DNA of 47,908 nucleotides from Chthoniobacteraceae bacterium. Its GTDB lineage: Bacteria; Verrucomicrobiota; Verrucomicrobiia; Chthoniobacterales; Chthoniobacteraceae. The stretch spans positions 1-47,908 of the forward strand of contig CANJZW010000032.1 in NCBI GenBank assembly GCA_947479475.1, in the 5' to 3' direction. Both the position numbers and the translations under genes were made by a program. Shown here piece after piece: positions 34,523 through 44,800 of this stretch (its first letter is position 1; each line of letters opens with the position of its first letter). The notes beneath the pieces were generated by a model. That model did not search any database, was not told the DNA's origin, and worked only from the letters and a program-made list of their open reading frames with translations.

Positions 34523-35134
34523 CTAACCGGTTTGTGCTGAACGTTCCCGGAACCAGCCCGTGATGCTCATGCGCTTCTTGTGGGCTGGTAGGACTTCGTG
34601 CCAGAAGTCACCCGCGAGAAAGCAAACCAGCGTTCCCATTCTGGGTTCGATGAGTACAAATGCGCCCGTCTTGTCCCCGTTGTTCGTCCAAAGCTTCAAC
34701 TCACCGCCATCTCCGGGCTGCCAGTTGGAGTTGAGGTAGAGGATCACCGTCATCACGCGTTCTCTGGTTCCAGCGTGCCGGTCTAAATGCGCCTTGTAGA
34801 ATGCACCCTCTGGGTAAATGGCGTAGTGGCCCTCGAATTCGAACAGGCCAAGAAAAAAGCGCTGGTTAAGCGCCAGACGCAGCCCCTCCAGTTTGTCCAA
34901 GTAAAGCTGCTGCTCTTGAGATGCCTCGCCGGGAACCAGCCACAATACATGGTCGCGCCGGATAGCCTCGTTCACCGCCAGACTCGCGCCGCGGCCGACG
35001 CCGGCCTTGCGGAATTGACCGTTGAGGCAGGCGTTCTCGCATTCCAGGCTCAAACGCAGACCCTCATTCTCGTTCAAGCACCCGTCCATGGTGGCCCAGC
35101 CAAATTGATCCAACGCGTTAATCAGGCCAGTCAT
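34523..35134 (-). CDS. 2-oxoglutarate/Fe(II) oxygenase of the EGLN/PHD prolyl-hydroxylase-like group
   Basis: A 203-residue single-domain oxygenase. Iron ligands are His 116 and Asp 118 (KAHLDRH) and His 179 (FWHEVLPAHKKR), and the 2-oxoglutarate arginine is Arg 188, nine residues after the distal histidine. The spacing and text HEVLPAHKKRMSITGWF parallel human PHD2, which reads HEVQPAYATRYAITVWY, and YPEGAFYKAHLD parallels its YPGNGTGYVRHVD. Pseudomonas has a related PHD-type enzyme that hydroxylates EF-Tu, so a protein proline is a reasonable substrate guess here. It stands alone between the two-component pair and an SDR. No signal peptide is present, so it acts in the cytoplasm. Confidence 0.85.
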   Translation of the reverse strand: MTGLINALDQFGWATMDGCLNENEGLRLSLECENACLNGQFRKAGVGRGASLAVNEAIRRDHVLWLVPGEASQEQQLYLDKLEGLRLALNQRFFLGLFEFEGHYAIYPEGAFYKAHLDRHAGTRERVMTVILYLNSNWQPGDGGELKLWTNNGDKTGAFVLIEPRMGTLVCFLAGDFWHEVLPAHKKRMSITGWFRERSAQTG

Positions 35135-35587
35135 CCATTCAAAAGCGTCTGATAGCCACCAATAGCCAGAGAAATCCCTGTCCTTTTGAAAGATGCCGAC
35201 GAAATGCTCTCAAATGGGCCAACGGACGTGGGAATACAGCAGGGGGGCTTTTCTGCCCTCTTCGGCGCATTCGCGTAGCGAGCCCGCCCGTCCTGCCTCG
35301 CTGTCGCAGAGACTCTAAAAGGAGGGGTGAACGAGTCAGAGGAATTTATCTGTCCTGACTTTTGTGAAGTCAGGCACCCCACCCGTCTTCATCGCGCGCC
35401 CTGCGCCCCGAGCTCAGCGACTTCAATGGGCGGTGCAGCCCATGCGGAAAGGCGCGGGAGAGCAGGCGGGGGGAGCCGGTCTGTCCTCGAGAGACAAAAA
35501 GTATTTTTTTATCACTTGCACGAAAAACTCTGACAAACTGAAGTTAGACTCCGGTGTCATTTTGGCTTCGCAACGATCAGACTGCCC
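35135..35587. other. Upstream region of the SDR gene with several hairpins
   Basis: No credible gene. On the plus strand CCTGACTT (35354-35361) and AAGTCAGG (35367-35374) form a perfect eight-base stem with loop TTGTG. This sits inside a possible closing helix GGGGTG (35324-35329) with CACCCC (35375-35380). GAGTCAG at 35333-35339 could compete for the same arm. A further hairpin ATGGGC (35426-35431) and GCCCAT (35438-35443) follows. A structured leader of the SDR gene is possible, but the distance to its start (about 145 bases) is long. Confidence 0.4.
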
Positions 35588-36367
35588 ATGCCCATCTTGG
35601 ATAAATTTTCCCTTCACGGCCGACGCGCCTTAATTACCGGTGGGAGCCGTGGCCTAGGGCTGGAAATGGCGCGAGCCCTAGGTGAAGCTGGGGCCGAGCT
35701 AATCATCGTGGGAAGAGATCCGGAGCACTTGCGAGATGCGGCGGAAAACTTAACTGCCGCCGGACATCACGTGCAGGCCGTGCAGGCTGATCTTGCATTG
35801 CCATACGAAGTGGAGCGCCTCTGCGAGCGTCTGCTTGGTGAATTCCCGCCCATCGACATTCTTGTCAACAACGTCGGTGGACGGCTTATCAATACGCCAA
35901 CGGAAGATCTCACTTTGGAGGATTGGCAACGCATCATCGATCTGAATATGACCCAGGTCTTTCTCTGTACCAAGATACTGGGCGGGGCTATGATTGCACG
36001 TGGCTGGGGACGCATCATCAACATCGCATCGATTAATGCTTTGTGGCCGGGAAAGATTATGCGCGGGAGATCCTACGAGACATCCAAGGCGGCCGTAGCC
36101 ATGTTCACCAAGGCCGTCGCTGCAGATTGGGCGGTGCATGGCGTAACGGTCAACTGCATCGCCCCAGGGCCGTTTCTCACAGATGCAAATCATCGCTGGA
36201 TTCGCGAGCGCCCGGATTTCCAGGCCGAAGTCGCTGCGACTATTCCGATGGGCCGATGGGGCGATCCTCACGAAATCGGCGGCCTCGTCGTCTTTCTAGC
36301 CAGTGACGCCAGCAGCTACATGACCGGTGGTTTACTCGTGCTCGACGGCGGCAAGCTGCTGTGGTGA
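35588..36367 (+). CDS. SDR-family oxidoreductase (gluconate 5-dehydrogenase-like)
   Basis: A 259-residue classical SDR. The N-terminal lead FSLHGRRALITGGSRGLG contains the cofactor motif at about 17-24. NNVGG replaces the common NNAG at 94-98, which is seen in several sugar-acid SDRs. Catalytic Ser 148, Tyr 163 and Lys 167 (SYETSK) are intact, and the C-terminus has the usual FLASDASSYMTGG. The overall pattern resembles gluconate/2-keto-gluconate dehydrogenases and 3-oxoacyl reductases; substrate is not certain. It is a single-gene unit followed by a strong terminator at 36456. Confidence 0.9.
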   Translation: MPILDKFSLHGRRALITGGSRGLGLEMARALGEAGAELIIVGRDPEHLRDAAENLTAAGHHVQAVQADLALPYEVERLCERLLGEFPPIDILVNNVGGRLINTPTEDLTLEDWQRIIDLNMTQVFLCTKILGGAMIARGWGRIINIASINALWPGKIMRGRSYETSKAAVAMFTKAVAADWAVHGVTVNCIAPGPFLTDANHRWIRERPDFQAEVAATIPMGRWGDPHEIGGLVVFLASDASSYMTGGLLVLDGGKLLW

Positions 36368-36455
36368 ATTTCCAGAAAAGAGATCGTTGATCGTTCCCCG
36401 CACGAGCATGAGCCTCCCCATTGGCACAGTGGAAGATTATGCAATGAACCGAACC

Positions 36456-36488
36456 GCTTCAAAATGATCTCCATTTTGAAGCTTTTCT
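36456..36488 (+). terminator. Rho-independent terminator of the SDR gene
   Basis: A perfect 11-base stem, GCTTCAAAATG (36456-36466) and CATTTTGAAGC (36472-36482), with loop ATCTC, is followed by TTTTCT. It lies about 90 bases after the SDR stop. This is the clearest intrinsic terminator in the window. Confidence 0.85.
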
Positions 36489-36887
36489 GAGGAGTCCGTC
36501 AGGATGAGCACCGCCGTACCCCCTGTTGGCGGCAGAGAATGGAGCCTTGGCCCAGTACAAGATAACCCCTTCCACTTTATCGCGATGGAGCTGACTCGAT
36601 TTCAAATCCAACTTCAAAGGAGGGCAATCGAAGTGTCTGTAATACCGCCTTCCGATTGAGCGATGGAAAGGCTGAGCAAAACGCCGCCCGAGGCATCCTC
36701 GATCCTGAGAACTTCGTCCTCCCCATCCGTGCCAGATCTATCTTGTAGACTGGCCAGTGTATGGAGGTGAAAAGTCGGCCTAAGGGAGCTCCGTGCTTTT
36801 TTGAGGAAAATGTTTGGCCGCTAAAGCCATGGCTCACGAATAGACCATTGTTTCGTGAGGGACCGTTGAAATGTGAGGGATTTCGAG
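36489..36887. other. Gene-free stretch downstream of the second DUF1501 gene
   Basis: No gene I can support. On the minus strand two overlapping frames at about 36622-36840 have some protein-like character (for example RIEDASGGVLLSLSIAQSEG ending in a stop at 36623) but no start, ribosome binding site or recognised domain. They may be a decayed gene end. Confidence 0.35.
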
Positions 36888-38336
36888 TTACGCAAAAAGT
36901 TCCGTGACCACGCGGGTCGACTCCACGCCGGTGAGTCGTTGGTCGAGTCCCTGAAACCGATACGTCAATTTTTCGTGATCGATCCCCAGTAGCGCAAGCA
37001 GTGTCGCGTGGTAATCCCGCACGTGGACCTTGTCGACGACCGCCTTGTAGCCGACTTCATCGGACTGGCCGTAGTGGAGCCCGCCTTTCACTCCACCGCC
37101 CGCCATCCACACCGTAAATGCGTGCGGATTGTGATCCCGTCCCGGCTTTCCGCCTTTTTGCGAAACGGGAGTGCGGCCGAATTCACCAGCCCAGATGACG
37201 AGGGTTTCTTTAAGAAGGCCGCGTTGCTCGAGATCCGCCAGCAGCGCCGCTACGGGCTGATCGGCTTCCAAAGCAAATCCCCGGTGGTTCCCAATCAAAT
37301 CTGCGTGGCAATCCCAGCTCTGCTGATTTTCCATGCCGCCCGAGTAGATTTGCACAAACCGAACTCCACGTTCGACCATGCGGCGAGCCGTCAGGCACTG
37401 CGCGGCGAAATGAGTGCAGTGTTTCTGATCAAAGCCATACGCCTTTTTGATGTGCTCGGGTTCACTCGAAATATCGAATGCTTCCGGGGCCGCGGTTTGC
37501 ATCCGGTACGCAAGTTCGAAACTCTCAATCCGCGCCGAAAGTTCACTTTCGATCGGGGTGACTTCGAGTTGTCGTCGGTTGAGGCTGGCCAGCAAATCGA
37601 GTTGGGCCCGCTGGGAGGCTCCCGCGCTGGAGAGTGCCGGTTTCAGGTTCTCGATGGGTTCGCCACTGGGTTTAAGCCACGTCCCTTGATAGATGCTGGG
37701 CAGATAGCCCGCGCCCCAGTTTTGGGCGCTTCCTTTCGGAAGCCCGCGATTGAGTGGATCGCTCATCACCACAAAACTCGGAAGGCTTTCCGCTTCGGAC
37801 CCCAAGCCATAGGTGACCCATGACCCAACACAGGGAGCGCCCATGCGGGTTATACCGGTATTCATCATAAATAAAGCCGGGCTGTGGTTGTTGGATCCCG
37901 TCCAGCACGAGTGGATGAAGGCCATCTTGTCCACGTGTTTAGACAAATGGGGGAAGAGGTCACTCACCCAAGTGCCGCTTTGTCCATGTTGGGCCCAGGC
38001 AAAGGGAGAAGCCATCAGCGGTCCTGCAGAGCCCGGGAAGAAACCGGTTTTTGGGTCGAACCCGGCCAGCGTTTGGCCGTCCTTTTTCTGAAGTTCGGGT
38101 TTGTAGTCCCAGGTGTCTACCTGGCTGGGCCCGCCGTTTGCAAAGATCCAGATCACTGATTTAGCGCGCGCCGGGAACGCTGGCTTTTTTGGAGCAAGCG
38201 GGTTGTGTGACGTGTGGGAATCGGTCCCAAACGCGGTGCGTTGAAGAAGGGATGCACACGCCAGCCAACCAAAACCACCGCCTGCACGTTGGAGCGCGCC
38301 GCGTCGAGTCAGAGAGTTGAGATTTCCGGGGAACAT
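36888..38336 (-). CDS. DUF1501 protein, second copy, with a twin-arginine-type signal
   Basis: A 482-residue DUF1501 protein, the same length as the copy at 4230-5678 but clearly diverged. The N-terminus SLTRRGALQRAGGGFGWLA has an arginine pair and hydrophobic stretch, a plausible Tat signal. Landmarks are VIWIFANGGPSQVDTWDYKP, LVIWAGEFGRTPVSQ, GRDHNPHAFTVWMAGGG and GIDHEKLTYRFQGLDQRL. It follows the DUF1549/DUF1553 gene by 11 bases on the same strand. The conserved pairing in two loci supports a two-protein exported system; the reaction is unknown. Confidence 0.94.
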   Translation of the reverse strand: MFPGNLNSLTRRGALQRAGGGFGWLACASLLQRTAFGTDSHTSHNPLAPKKPAFPARAKSVIWIFANGGPSQVDTWDYKPELQKKDGQTLAGFDPKTGFFPGSAGPLMASPFAWAQHGQSGTWVSDLFPHLSKHVDKMAFIHSCWTGSNNHSPALFMMNTGITRMGAPCVGSWVTYGLGSEAESLPSFVVMSDPLNRGLPKGSAQNWGAGYLPSIYQGTWLKPSGEPIENLKPALSSAGASQRAQLDLLASLNRRQLEVTPIESELSARIESFELAYRMQTAAPEAFDISSEPEHIKKAYGFDQKHCTHFAAQCLTARRMVERGVRFVQIYSGGMENQQSWDCHADLIGNHRGFALEADQPVAALLADLEQRGLLKETLVIWAGEFGRTPVSQKGGKPGRDHNPHAFTVWMAGGGVKGGLHYGQSDEVGYKAVVDKVHVRDYHATLLALLGIDHEKLTYRFQGLDQRLTGVESTRVVTELFA

Positions 38337-38347
38337 AGGGGGATGGG

Positions 38348-41300
38348 TTAGGGGCGGTACGCAAACTCGTTGAGTTCAAGTAGAACCTGACAAAAGTCGG
38401 TGAGGGCAGCGGAAGACGTTTCAGCAGGGCTGGAGCCTTGAGATCGCTGCGCCTGTTCTTTGAGGAATCTCCGGGCATCCTCGCTTTCGCCGGGGAGCGG
38501 CTCGCGACTCAGAGCCCTTAAATACGCGGCACGAACCAGATTTTCGGGCGTCGAATCTTTTGTGTTTTGTTCGGTGATGCGATCCGCAAACGCTTTTGCG
38601 CAGGTGCGGACCTGGACGCTGTTCATCAGGACCAAGGCTTGTGGTGCAACGGTTGTGGTGGGGCGGAGGCCCTGACTGGCCAACGGTTCCGGTTGATCGA
38701 AACTAACCATGGAACTCATCAACTGACTCCTTTTGACTCGTAGATACACGGAGCGGCGGCGACTGTTTTCATCCTTAATACTGGGCCCGAAGAGTGTCGG
38801 ATCTAAGATGCCAGCGACTGCCAATAGACTATCCCGGATCGCCTCGCCCTCCAGTCGCCTCGGCAAAGACCGTGCGAAAAGATCATTTGCAGGATCTGTT
38901 GCCTCTTTGGCCGGATCTTTCGCCGCCGCTTGCTGGTAGGCGTCGCTCGTCATCATGAGCCGGTGCATCGCCTTGATGTCACCGCCGTTTTGGAGCAATT
39001 GGCCCGATAACCAATCGAGCATTTCAGGCTGCACGGGGAGTGTGCCGGTTTTCCCAAAGTCGTTTGGAGTTTGCACAAGGCCACGGCCGAAATGATGCAA
39101 CCACAACCGGTTTACAAACACCCGCGAAGCCAACGCTCCAGCACCTTGTTTTTCATCCAAAATCCATGTCGCCAAACCGCGGCGTTTGCCTGCGTATTTG
39201 GCTCCTGTTGGAGGAGTCCACTGCCAGCGTTCTTCGGGGCTGCGTGAGAGCACCTGCAGGAAGCCCGGGGTCGCGACTTCTTCCTTGAGTGCCACGTTCC
39301 CGCGTTTGAGCACAAAGGTATCTTTGTACGTCTCTACACTTCCGCCGGCGGTGTGATATTTAATTGCCGGATAACTTTCCGAAGCTACCAGCACCTTGCT
39401 TAGACCGTTTGGTTTCGTCTTCTCAAGCGCGACTCGTTTGTTTTCGAGTGTCTTCCATTTTGTATCGCGCGTGCGCCACCAACGTTCGAGGAGGTGGAGA
39501 TTCTCCGCGCTCTCGGGCTTCATTTGGGACGCCAGTAATTCATACACCTTGGCTTCCACTGTCGGTTGCGCCAGTCCAGGGGCTTCGCCGCTCATCACGG
39601 CTAGTCGGGGGCGTCCAATGGTGCCCTTCCCGTTCCCCTGAAATTCGAGAGTCACTTCTAAGGTGGCTCCGGGGGCCGGCGTGATGGCTTCTGCAAACGT
39701 GAACGCGGCGGTGTGAGAGGCTTTTTCTTTTCCGCCGATGGACCACCCCGTGTCGGGTTTTCCGGTTAGAACGGAAGCGACACTGAGAGATTCTTTGTTT
39801 TGTTCGAAATCAGCCACCGCTTTCGAAAAGGGCACGCTTGTGCGTGTGCCATCGGCGGATTGGATCTCTACGCGGACCTTGGTGAGCTGAAAGTTTCCTT
39901 TTGCTGAACGTCCCGGGCCGGTGGCCGGCAGGGACGGATCCACAAGGGCCTCCAGCCGGAGCCCCGTTAAGGAACGGCTCGGGGCAGGGCAGGAAAACTC
40001 GAAGTTCTCGAGAGTGGGATCTTTCCCTTTGTTGGCTAGAAGGGAGCCGTCTTCCTGAGGGGTAAATGTTGTGCCCGCGGTCCCTTGGGCAGAAAGGGAA
40101 TGGAGGACCATCCAGCCATTGGGGACAACATTGGTTGGGATGTCGCGCTCCAGGAACGTCTCAAAAGCAGGATGGAGCGAAGTTTCGAGTTTCGTTTGTT
40201 CTGTCAGAAGATTCTCCAGTTCCCTTTTCCATTCGGCCGTCTGTTTGCCGGTCTGCTCTGGGTTGGTATCTAGGTCAACCTCGCTCCGAACGGTTCCGGT
40301 AAATGTCGAAAGCATCCGGTAATAATCCTTCGTCGGGATGGGGTCGTATTTGTGATCGTGACATCTGGCGCATCCGACGGTCAGTCCCAGAAAGGCCGTG
40401 CCTGTGGTCGATAACATGTCGTCCATGTCTTCGTATCGGACGCGCTCCAGTTCGTTGATGGTAATCTGGGTGGGGAATACCCCAAGTCCCAGAAAAGCCG
40501 TTGCGGCCAGAGCTTTAGGGTTTCCAGGGGCAAACTCGTCGCCGGCAATCTGCCACTGAACGAATTGCTGGAATGGCATGTTTTCATTCAGAGCCTGAAT
40601 CAGAAAGTCCCGGTAATGATACGAACCGGTCCGGTCGTAATCCTGTTCGAATCCGGAGCTTTCGCCGTAACGTGCGACATCCATCCAATGGCGAGCCCAG
40701 CGTTCTCCATAAGCGGGACGAGAGAGAAGGGAGTCGATCAGTTTTGGCCAGGCTCCAGGAGAGGAGTCGCCAACAAAACGTTCCACCTCCTCTGGTGTTG
40801 GCGGCAGTCCGGTCAGATCCAGAGTGGCGCGGCGGATCAGAGTCCTTCGATCGGCTTTTGGTGCGAGCTCCAACTTTTTCTCCGCGGCTTTGTGTGCAAG
40901 AAAACGGTCAATCGGGTGGGCTTGTGAGCCGGAGGGAATCGGGACCGGCGCCAGAGGTTGAAAGGACCACCAACTCCGATCGCTGTCCGTGACTTTGGAT
41001 CGGTCGCGCTCGGGTGTTTTACCTTCCGTGAGAGACTTGGAATACGGGGCGCCTTGTTTGATCCAGGATGCGATTTTTTCGATCATATCCTCTGGAAGCT
41101 TCGGCTTCTTTTCGGGCATGAACGGCTCTTCCTCGTGCCGTAGCATTTTGAGAATCCTGCTTTTATCCGGATGGAACGCGACAACCGACGGTCCGTCTGT
41201 GCCGCCTTTGAGCAGGGCCTCGCGAGTTCCCAGATCAAACTCGCCCTTCACCTTTTCACCGCCATGACATTTGAGGCAGCTGCCTGAAAGGATCTTGCGA

Positions 41301-41524
41301 ATGTCCTGGTCGAAGGATTCCAAGCCCTTGCTCATCCGCTGGGCATGGTCCGAAGGCGGAGGGAGCGCAGGATCGGAGGCTGCGAAGATCGCCGTGGTGG
41401 CCGTGCCCATCAGTAAGGCCAGCAAAGCGGGGAGCGTTTTGGAAATGGAGCCCTCGAAGGTGGAAAATATTCCGGCTCGAGTTTTGGTAGGCAGGTTTTT
41501 TGAAAAAGGCCGTTTTGGGGACAT
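38348..41524 (-). CDS. Exported PSCyt1-DUF1549-DUF1553 cytochrome, second copy
   Basis: The ATG at 41524 gives 1058 residues; an ATG at 41590 is an alternative, and the open frame continues to 41782 without protein-like character. A hydrophobic export segment (LPALLALLMGTATTAIFA) precedes the heme motif CLKCH (about 83-87). DUF1549 follows ([30 protein letters not shown]), with a second motif CARCHDHKYDP. A central beta insert then replaces the LamG module found in the 5681-8809 paralogue; it has text such as GLRLEALVDPSLPATGPGRS and GATLEVTLEFQGNGKGTIG, as in the ligand-binding inserts of other family members. DUF1553 ends the protein (RGLATWILDEKQGAGALA, RRSVYLRVKRSQL). It is followed by DUF1501 and preceded on the same strand by the triple-propeller gene, so LacI control of all three is possible. 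Confidence 0.92.
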   Translation of the reverse strand: MSPKRPFSKNLPTKTRAGIFSTFEGSISKTLPALLALLMGTATTAIFAASDPALPPPSDHAQRMSKGLESFDQDIRKILSGSCLKCHGGEKVKGEFDLGTREALLKGGTDGPSVVAFHPDKSRILKMLRHEEEPFMPEKKPKLPEDMIEKIASWIKQGAPYSKSLTEGKTPERDRSKVTDSDRSWWSFQPLAPVPIPSGSQAHPIDRFLAHKAAEKKLELAPKADRRTLIRRATLDLTGLPPTPEEVERFVGDSSPGAWPKLIDSLLSRPAYGERWARHWMDVARYGESSGFEQDYDRTGSYHYRDFLIQALNENMPFQQFVQWQIAGDEFAPGNPKALAATAFLGLGVFPTQITINELERVRYEDMDDMLSTTGTAFLGLTVGCARCHDHKYDPIPTKDYYRMLSTFTGTVRSEVDLDTNPEQTGKQTAEWKRELENLLTEQTKLETSLHPAFETFLERDIPTNVVPNGWMVLHSLSAQGTAGTTFTPQEDGSLLANKGKDPTLENFEFSCPAPSRSLTGLRLEALVDPSLPATGPGRSAKGNFQLTKVRVEIQSADGTRTSVPFSKAVADFEQNKESLSVASVLTGKPDTGWSIGGKEKASHTAAFTFAEAITPAPGATLEVTLEFQGNGKGTIGRPRLAVMSGEAPGLAQPTVEAKVYELLASQMKPESAENLHLLERWWRTRDTKWKTLENKRVALEKTKPNGLSKVLVASESYPAIKYHTAGGSVETYKDTFVLKRGNVALKEEVATPGFLQVLSRSPEERWQWTPPTGAKYAGKRRGLATWILDEKQGAGALASRVFVNRLWLHHFGRGLVQTPNDFGKTGTLPVQPEMLDWLSGQLLQNGGDIKAMHRLMMTSDAYQQAAAKDPAKEATDPANDLFARSLPRRLEGEAIRDSLLAVAGILDPTLFGPSIKDENSRRRSVYLRVKRSQLMSSMVSFDQPEPLASQGLRPTTTVAPQALVLMNSVQVRTCAKAFADRITEQNTKDSTPENLVRAAYLRALSREPLPGESEDARRFLKEQAQRSQGSSPAETSSAALTDFCQVLLELNEFAYRP

Positions 41525-41706
41525 GGACGAGGGGGATTCTGAAGAGCAACAGGGTCGCTCTTTCGATAGTCTCCCAGCCAGTAATTTCATTGCAAACTCA
41601 CAAATAAAATAACCACCCTCTGGTCGCGCTTCGGTCAGTTGAGTTGATGATAAATGCTTTTCGCTCCATTCCGCAGCGCGCTCGCGCTTTATTGTCGCGG
41701 GGTGCG

Positions 41707-41823
41707 CTAAATCCATTCCGGGCCAAAACAGAGCATCACGGAGGGCTTGATAAACGCCACAACCGAGAGGCCGACGAGCCAAACGGGGTAAAGGGTGTCG
41801 AACCAGTCGAAGGAGCGTTTCAG
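41707..41823 (-). pseudogene. Short N-terminal relic of a membrane transporter (possibly bile acid:sodium symporter family)
   Basis: Directly after the triple-propeller stop the minus strand reads KRSFDWFDTLYPVWLVGLSV and continues hydrophobically to a TAG at 41707-41709, about 38 residues in all. The pattern (short amphipathic lead, then Pro-Trp-Leu and a membrane helix) resembles the first helix of BASS-type symporters. The only possible first codon is CTG at 41823. A transporter gene downstream of a glycosidase-like gene would be sensible, but only this fragment is left. The family call is tentative; a tiny membrane protein is the alternative. Confidence 0.35.
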
Positions 41824-41827
41824 AGGG

Positions 41828-44800
41828 TTAGGGGTGGGAGTCGCGCGTGCCCTGAAACGCGGGACCGCCCGAGCCGACGTAGCCGTTGCTGGCACCGTTT
41901 TCATCCGGTGTCACCCAGAATGCAAACAGGGAGCCGTGCTTGAGGTAGAAACGGAATTTCACGTTCTTCCCGGCCACGCCCGAAAGGTCCGCCCCGTCGG
42001 CCCATTCAATTTTTAGCTTTGTCCGATCCCCTGTGGCCGGCAGCGAGCTGCGGAGAAGCTGGCCCGCCTCGTCCAGCAGGTCCACGCGGACTTCGCCGTT
42101 CACATTCACGAAGAGATGCCTGCCCTTGAACTTCACCGGGCGTGTCGTCAGCACGCCCGGATGTTCCCCAGCTCTCATCGAAGCGAACCCATCCCGACGC
42201 AAACTTGCAAGCCCCACTGCCGCTCCACCGTACATGTCATTTCGCCCGCCGCCCGGGTCGCCGGAATACGCGCAGTACGGGAAAACCAACCGGTCCTCGT
42301 GCACAACAAACACCCCCGTGGTTGTGTGCACATAGCCGCGGTCCCAGGCCCCCGCCGTGCGCTCGCCACGGATAAACCCTCTGCGGTCGGGACGGTCCCA
42401 GTGAAAACCATCACGGCTGAAACCCAACTCAAGATCGGTCAGTTTGGGGAAACCTCCCTTTGCGCAGACCCCGTTATCGGGTCCGCGGTGGATCTGGTGC
42501 ATTCCAATCATCACGCTTTCGTATGCCACCGCAGCTAAACTGTAGAGCTGCGGCACATCGCCCTCGCCGGCTTTGCCGACATAGCCGCCGGCAGGCTCGG
42601 GGCGGTCGAGGCTGTCGGCATTGGTCCAGTAAACCGACTTCGACCAGTCCGCCCCGTCCAGGAATCGCTCGCTCTCGACGTAGTACCTGCTACGCCCCCG
42701 CGGGCCGTCCCGCTTGATGCTTTGCACCCATTTGTTCCGGAAAGGGTTGTAGAAAATAGAGCAGTAGTCGCCGGCGGCCGAGTTGCAGGCCACTGGCTTG
42801 GACCAATGCACCCCGTTTGAAACCTGCAGGCTGTGGGTGAGACCCGGCACGGTTTGCGCCTTCGGCACATGCATCCAGCAGGTCAGGTACTTGATGCGCT
42901 CGCTGGGATCGGCAGCATTGATGTCGTACCAAAGCGCATTGTCCGTGCCTGCGGTTGTTCCCGCGCCCGCGCTCCAAGCTGCGCCCTCGGGCAGTAAAAT
43001 GTTACCCCCATGCAGGCCAAGCTCAGGGCGCTTCCAATTCCTCAAGTCCTGACTCGTCGCCATTGCAAGGGGCCCGCGCCAACCCGCTGTGTAGAACATC
43101 TTGAACAGATTCTCCGATGGCTCGTAAAAGACCCCGCCCTGCCCGAGATAAACAACTCCGTTTCGTTGTTTCTCCACCTCCGTCTCCGATGTGAACACGG
43201 GGTTGCCAGCGAACTTCTCAGCTTGATGAAAGACTCTTTTGAGATCGGTGGACTCGATCAAAAAACTGTCCACGAAAAGCTGGCGACCAACGTCTATCGG
43301 AATGACCTTCGGCTTTTGCTTCAAATACGGCACCTCCATCGGCTCCGCCGAGGCCGGATCGCCAAAGCGGGGAGGCCAAACGTCGGGCAGTTCGATGCCG
43401 TTGTAGAGTTTTTCGGGCTTCGGCCCGGTCGCCTTGTTCGCGCGCAGGAGCAGCTTTGCATCTGCTGACACGAGCTTGCCTGCGAGTACGTCCTCCTCGC
43501 GGAACTTCGCCAGAAGGATCTCGGCATCGGTGTGTCGGTTCCAGTCGTAGAGGACGTGGATGAGGCCGTCTGGTGCCTCAAAGCCGTCGGGATAAGACAC
43601 GGCGTTGCGTTCATCGAGGAGCAGCCCGCCTTTCCAAGTTTGGCCCTCGTCCTCGGAAAGCCACGCGCTCATGTGTGTGCGCTTCGACAGGCGCTCGGTG
43701 GGTGAGCCGTTTTTGACCAGCAGGATCCGCCCCGAGTTGAGCCTGCGCAGGAAGAAGCGCGCGTTCACGTTCTGAACCGTGGCGGCCTCTTTTGGCGAGC
43801 TCCAGGTTCTGCCGCCATCGGTGGAGAAGCTCTCATGCGGCTGGCCATTGGTGCGCGCAAGCATCCAGAGGCGGCCGTCCTTCAGCTCGACCATCATGTG
43901 CTCGTCAAACTCCCAGGCGGGGAACTGCAGGCTGCCACGTTCCCTCCAGGACACCCCTTCTGCGGTGGACTCAAAGACCCGCGCCGTTTTTGTGTGCCAG
44001 TCGGAGACCGGTAGGAGCCAGTCGCCGTTTTGAAGCACCGTCGGCTTGTTGAGCGTGCAGCCTTCTGCAAACTGCACCGGTGCGTTCCACGCAGGCTCTG
44101 CGGCGTCGGGATCATCGCAACGCATGAACCAGTTTGTGATGCGCTTTTGTGGGTCGCCAAGCTGTTGGTCGAAGAAAAGCCACAGGCGACCCTTTGGGTC
44201 AGTCCACAGGTTTCCCACCAGCGCGCCGCTGAGTTTTTGCGAGGAGTCGTTGCGCGCGCCGACAGCCAGCCGCGGCTTCGACCAGGTCGCGCCTTGGTCG
44301 TCGCTTGTTGCCAGTAGGAAGTAGCCGTCTTTTTTGTCCCCTGTACCCGTCCAACAGCCCCAGATGCGGCCTTTGGGCGTGCGGTCCATGCCAATGATCA
44401 TTGCACCGGGTCTCGCCTCGTCCTGGAACTGTGCGCCCGGGTTCGGAATGACCACGGGGGAGAGGCCATCCTCCTCTCGAAGCTCCGCGCCATCCGCAGC
44501 GATGAGAAGCACCATTTTTTTGAACTGAAGCCGTTCGCCCTGTTTGACGTTCTTGCGGTAGAGGGTGACACGGTTGATCTCGCCCGGAAAAAGCTGGGTT
44601 TCCGGCACGTCGACCTTGGCGAAGCCAGCTTTGAGCAGCGCTTCGTCCTGATTGGCGGCCTGCGGGCGGGGCGTCGGCGTGAGGGCGTAAAGTGTCCCCG
44701 ACTTCGCCACATTGACAGCGGTCTTTTCAATGCTGGTGCGGTGGAACGGCAGGTTGCGCACGGCCTCTGGCATTTGTTCGATGACGTATTCACGGTCGGT

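Noticed and set aside
35324..35380. Possible thiamine pyrophosphate riboswitch, because of GGGGTG with a later CACCCC
   Set aside because: The conserved CTGAGA and ACCTGATCTGG-like elements of that class are absent.
41525..41782. N-terminal extension of the second DUF1549/DUF1553 gene
   Set aside because: The extra residues lack any family match and part of them overlaps the transporter relic on the same strand in another frame. A start at 41590 cannot be fully excluded.
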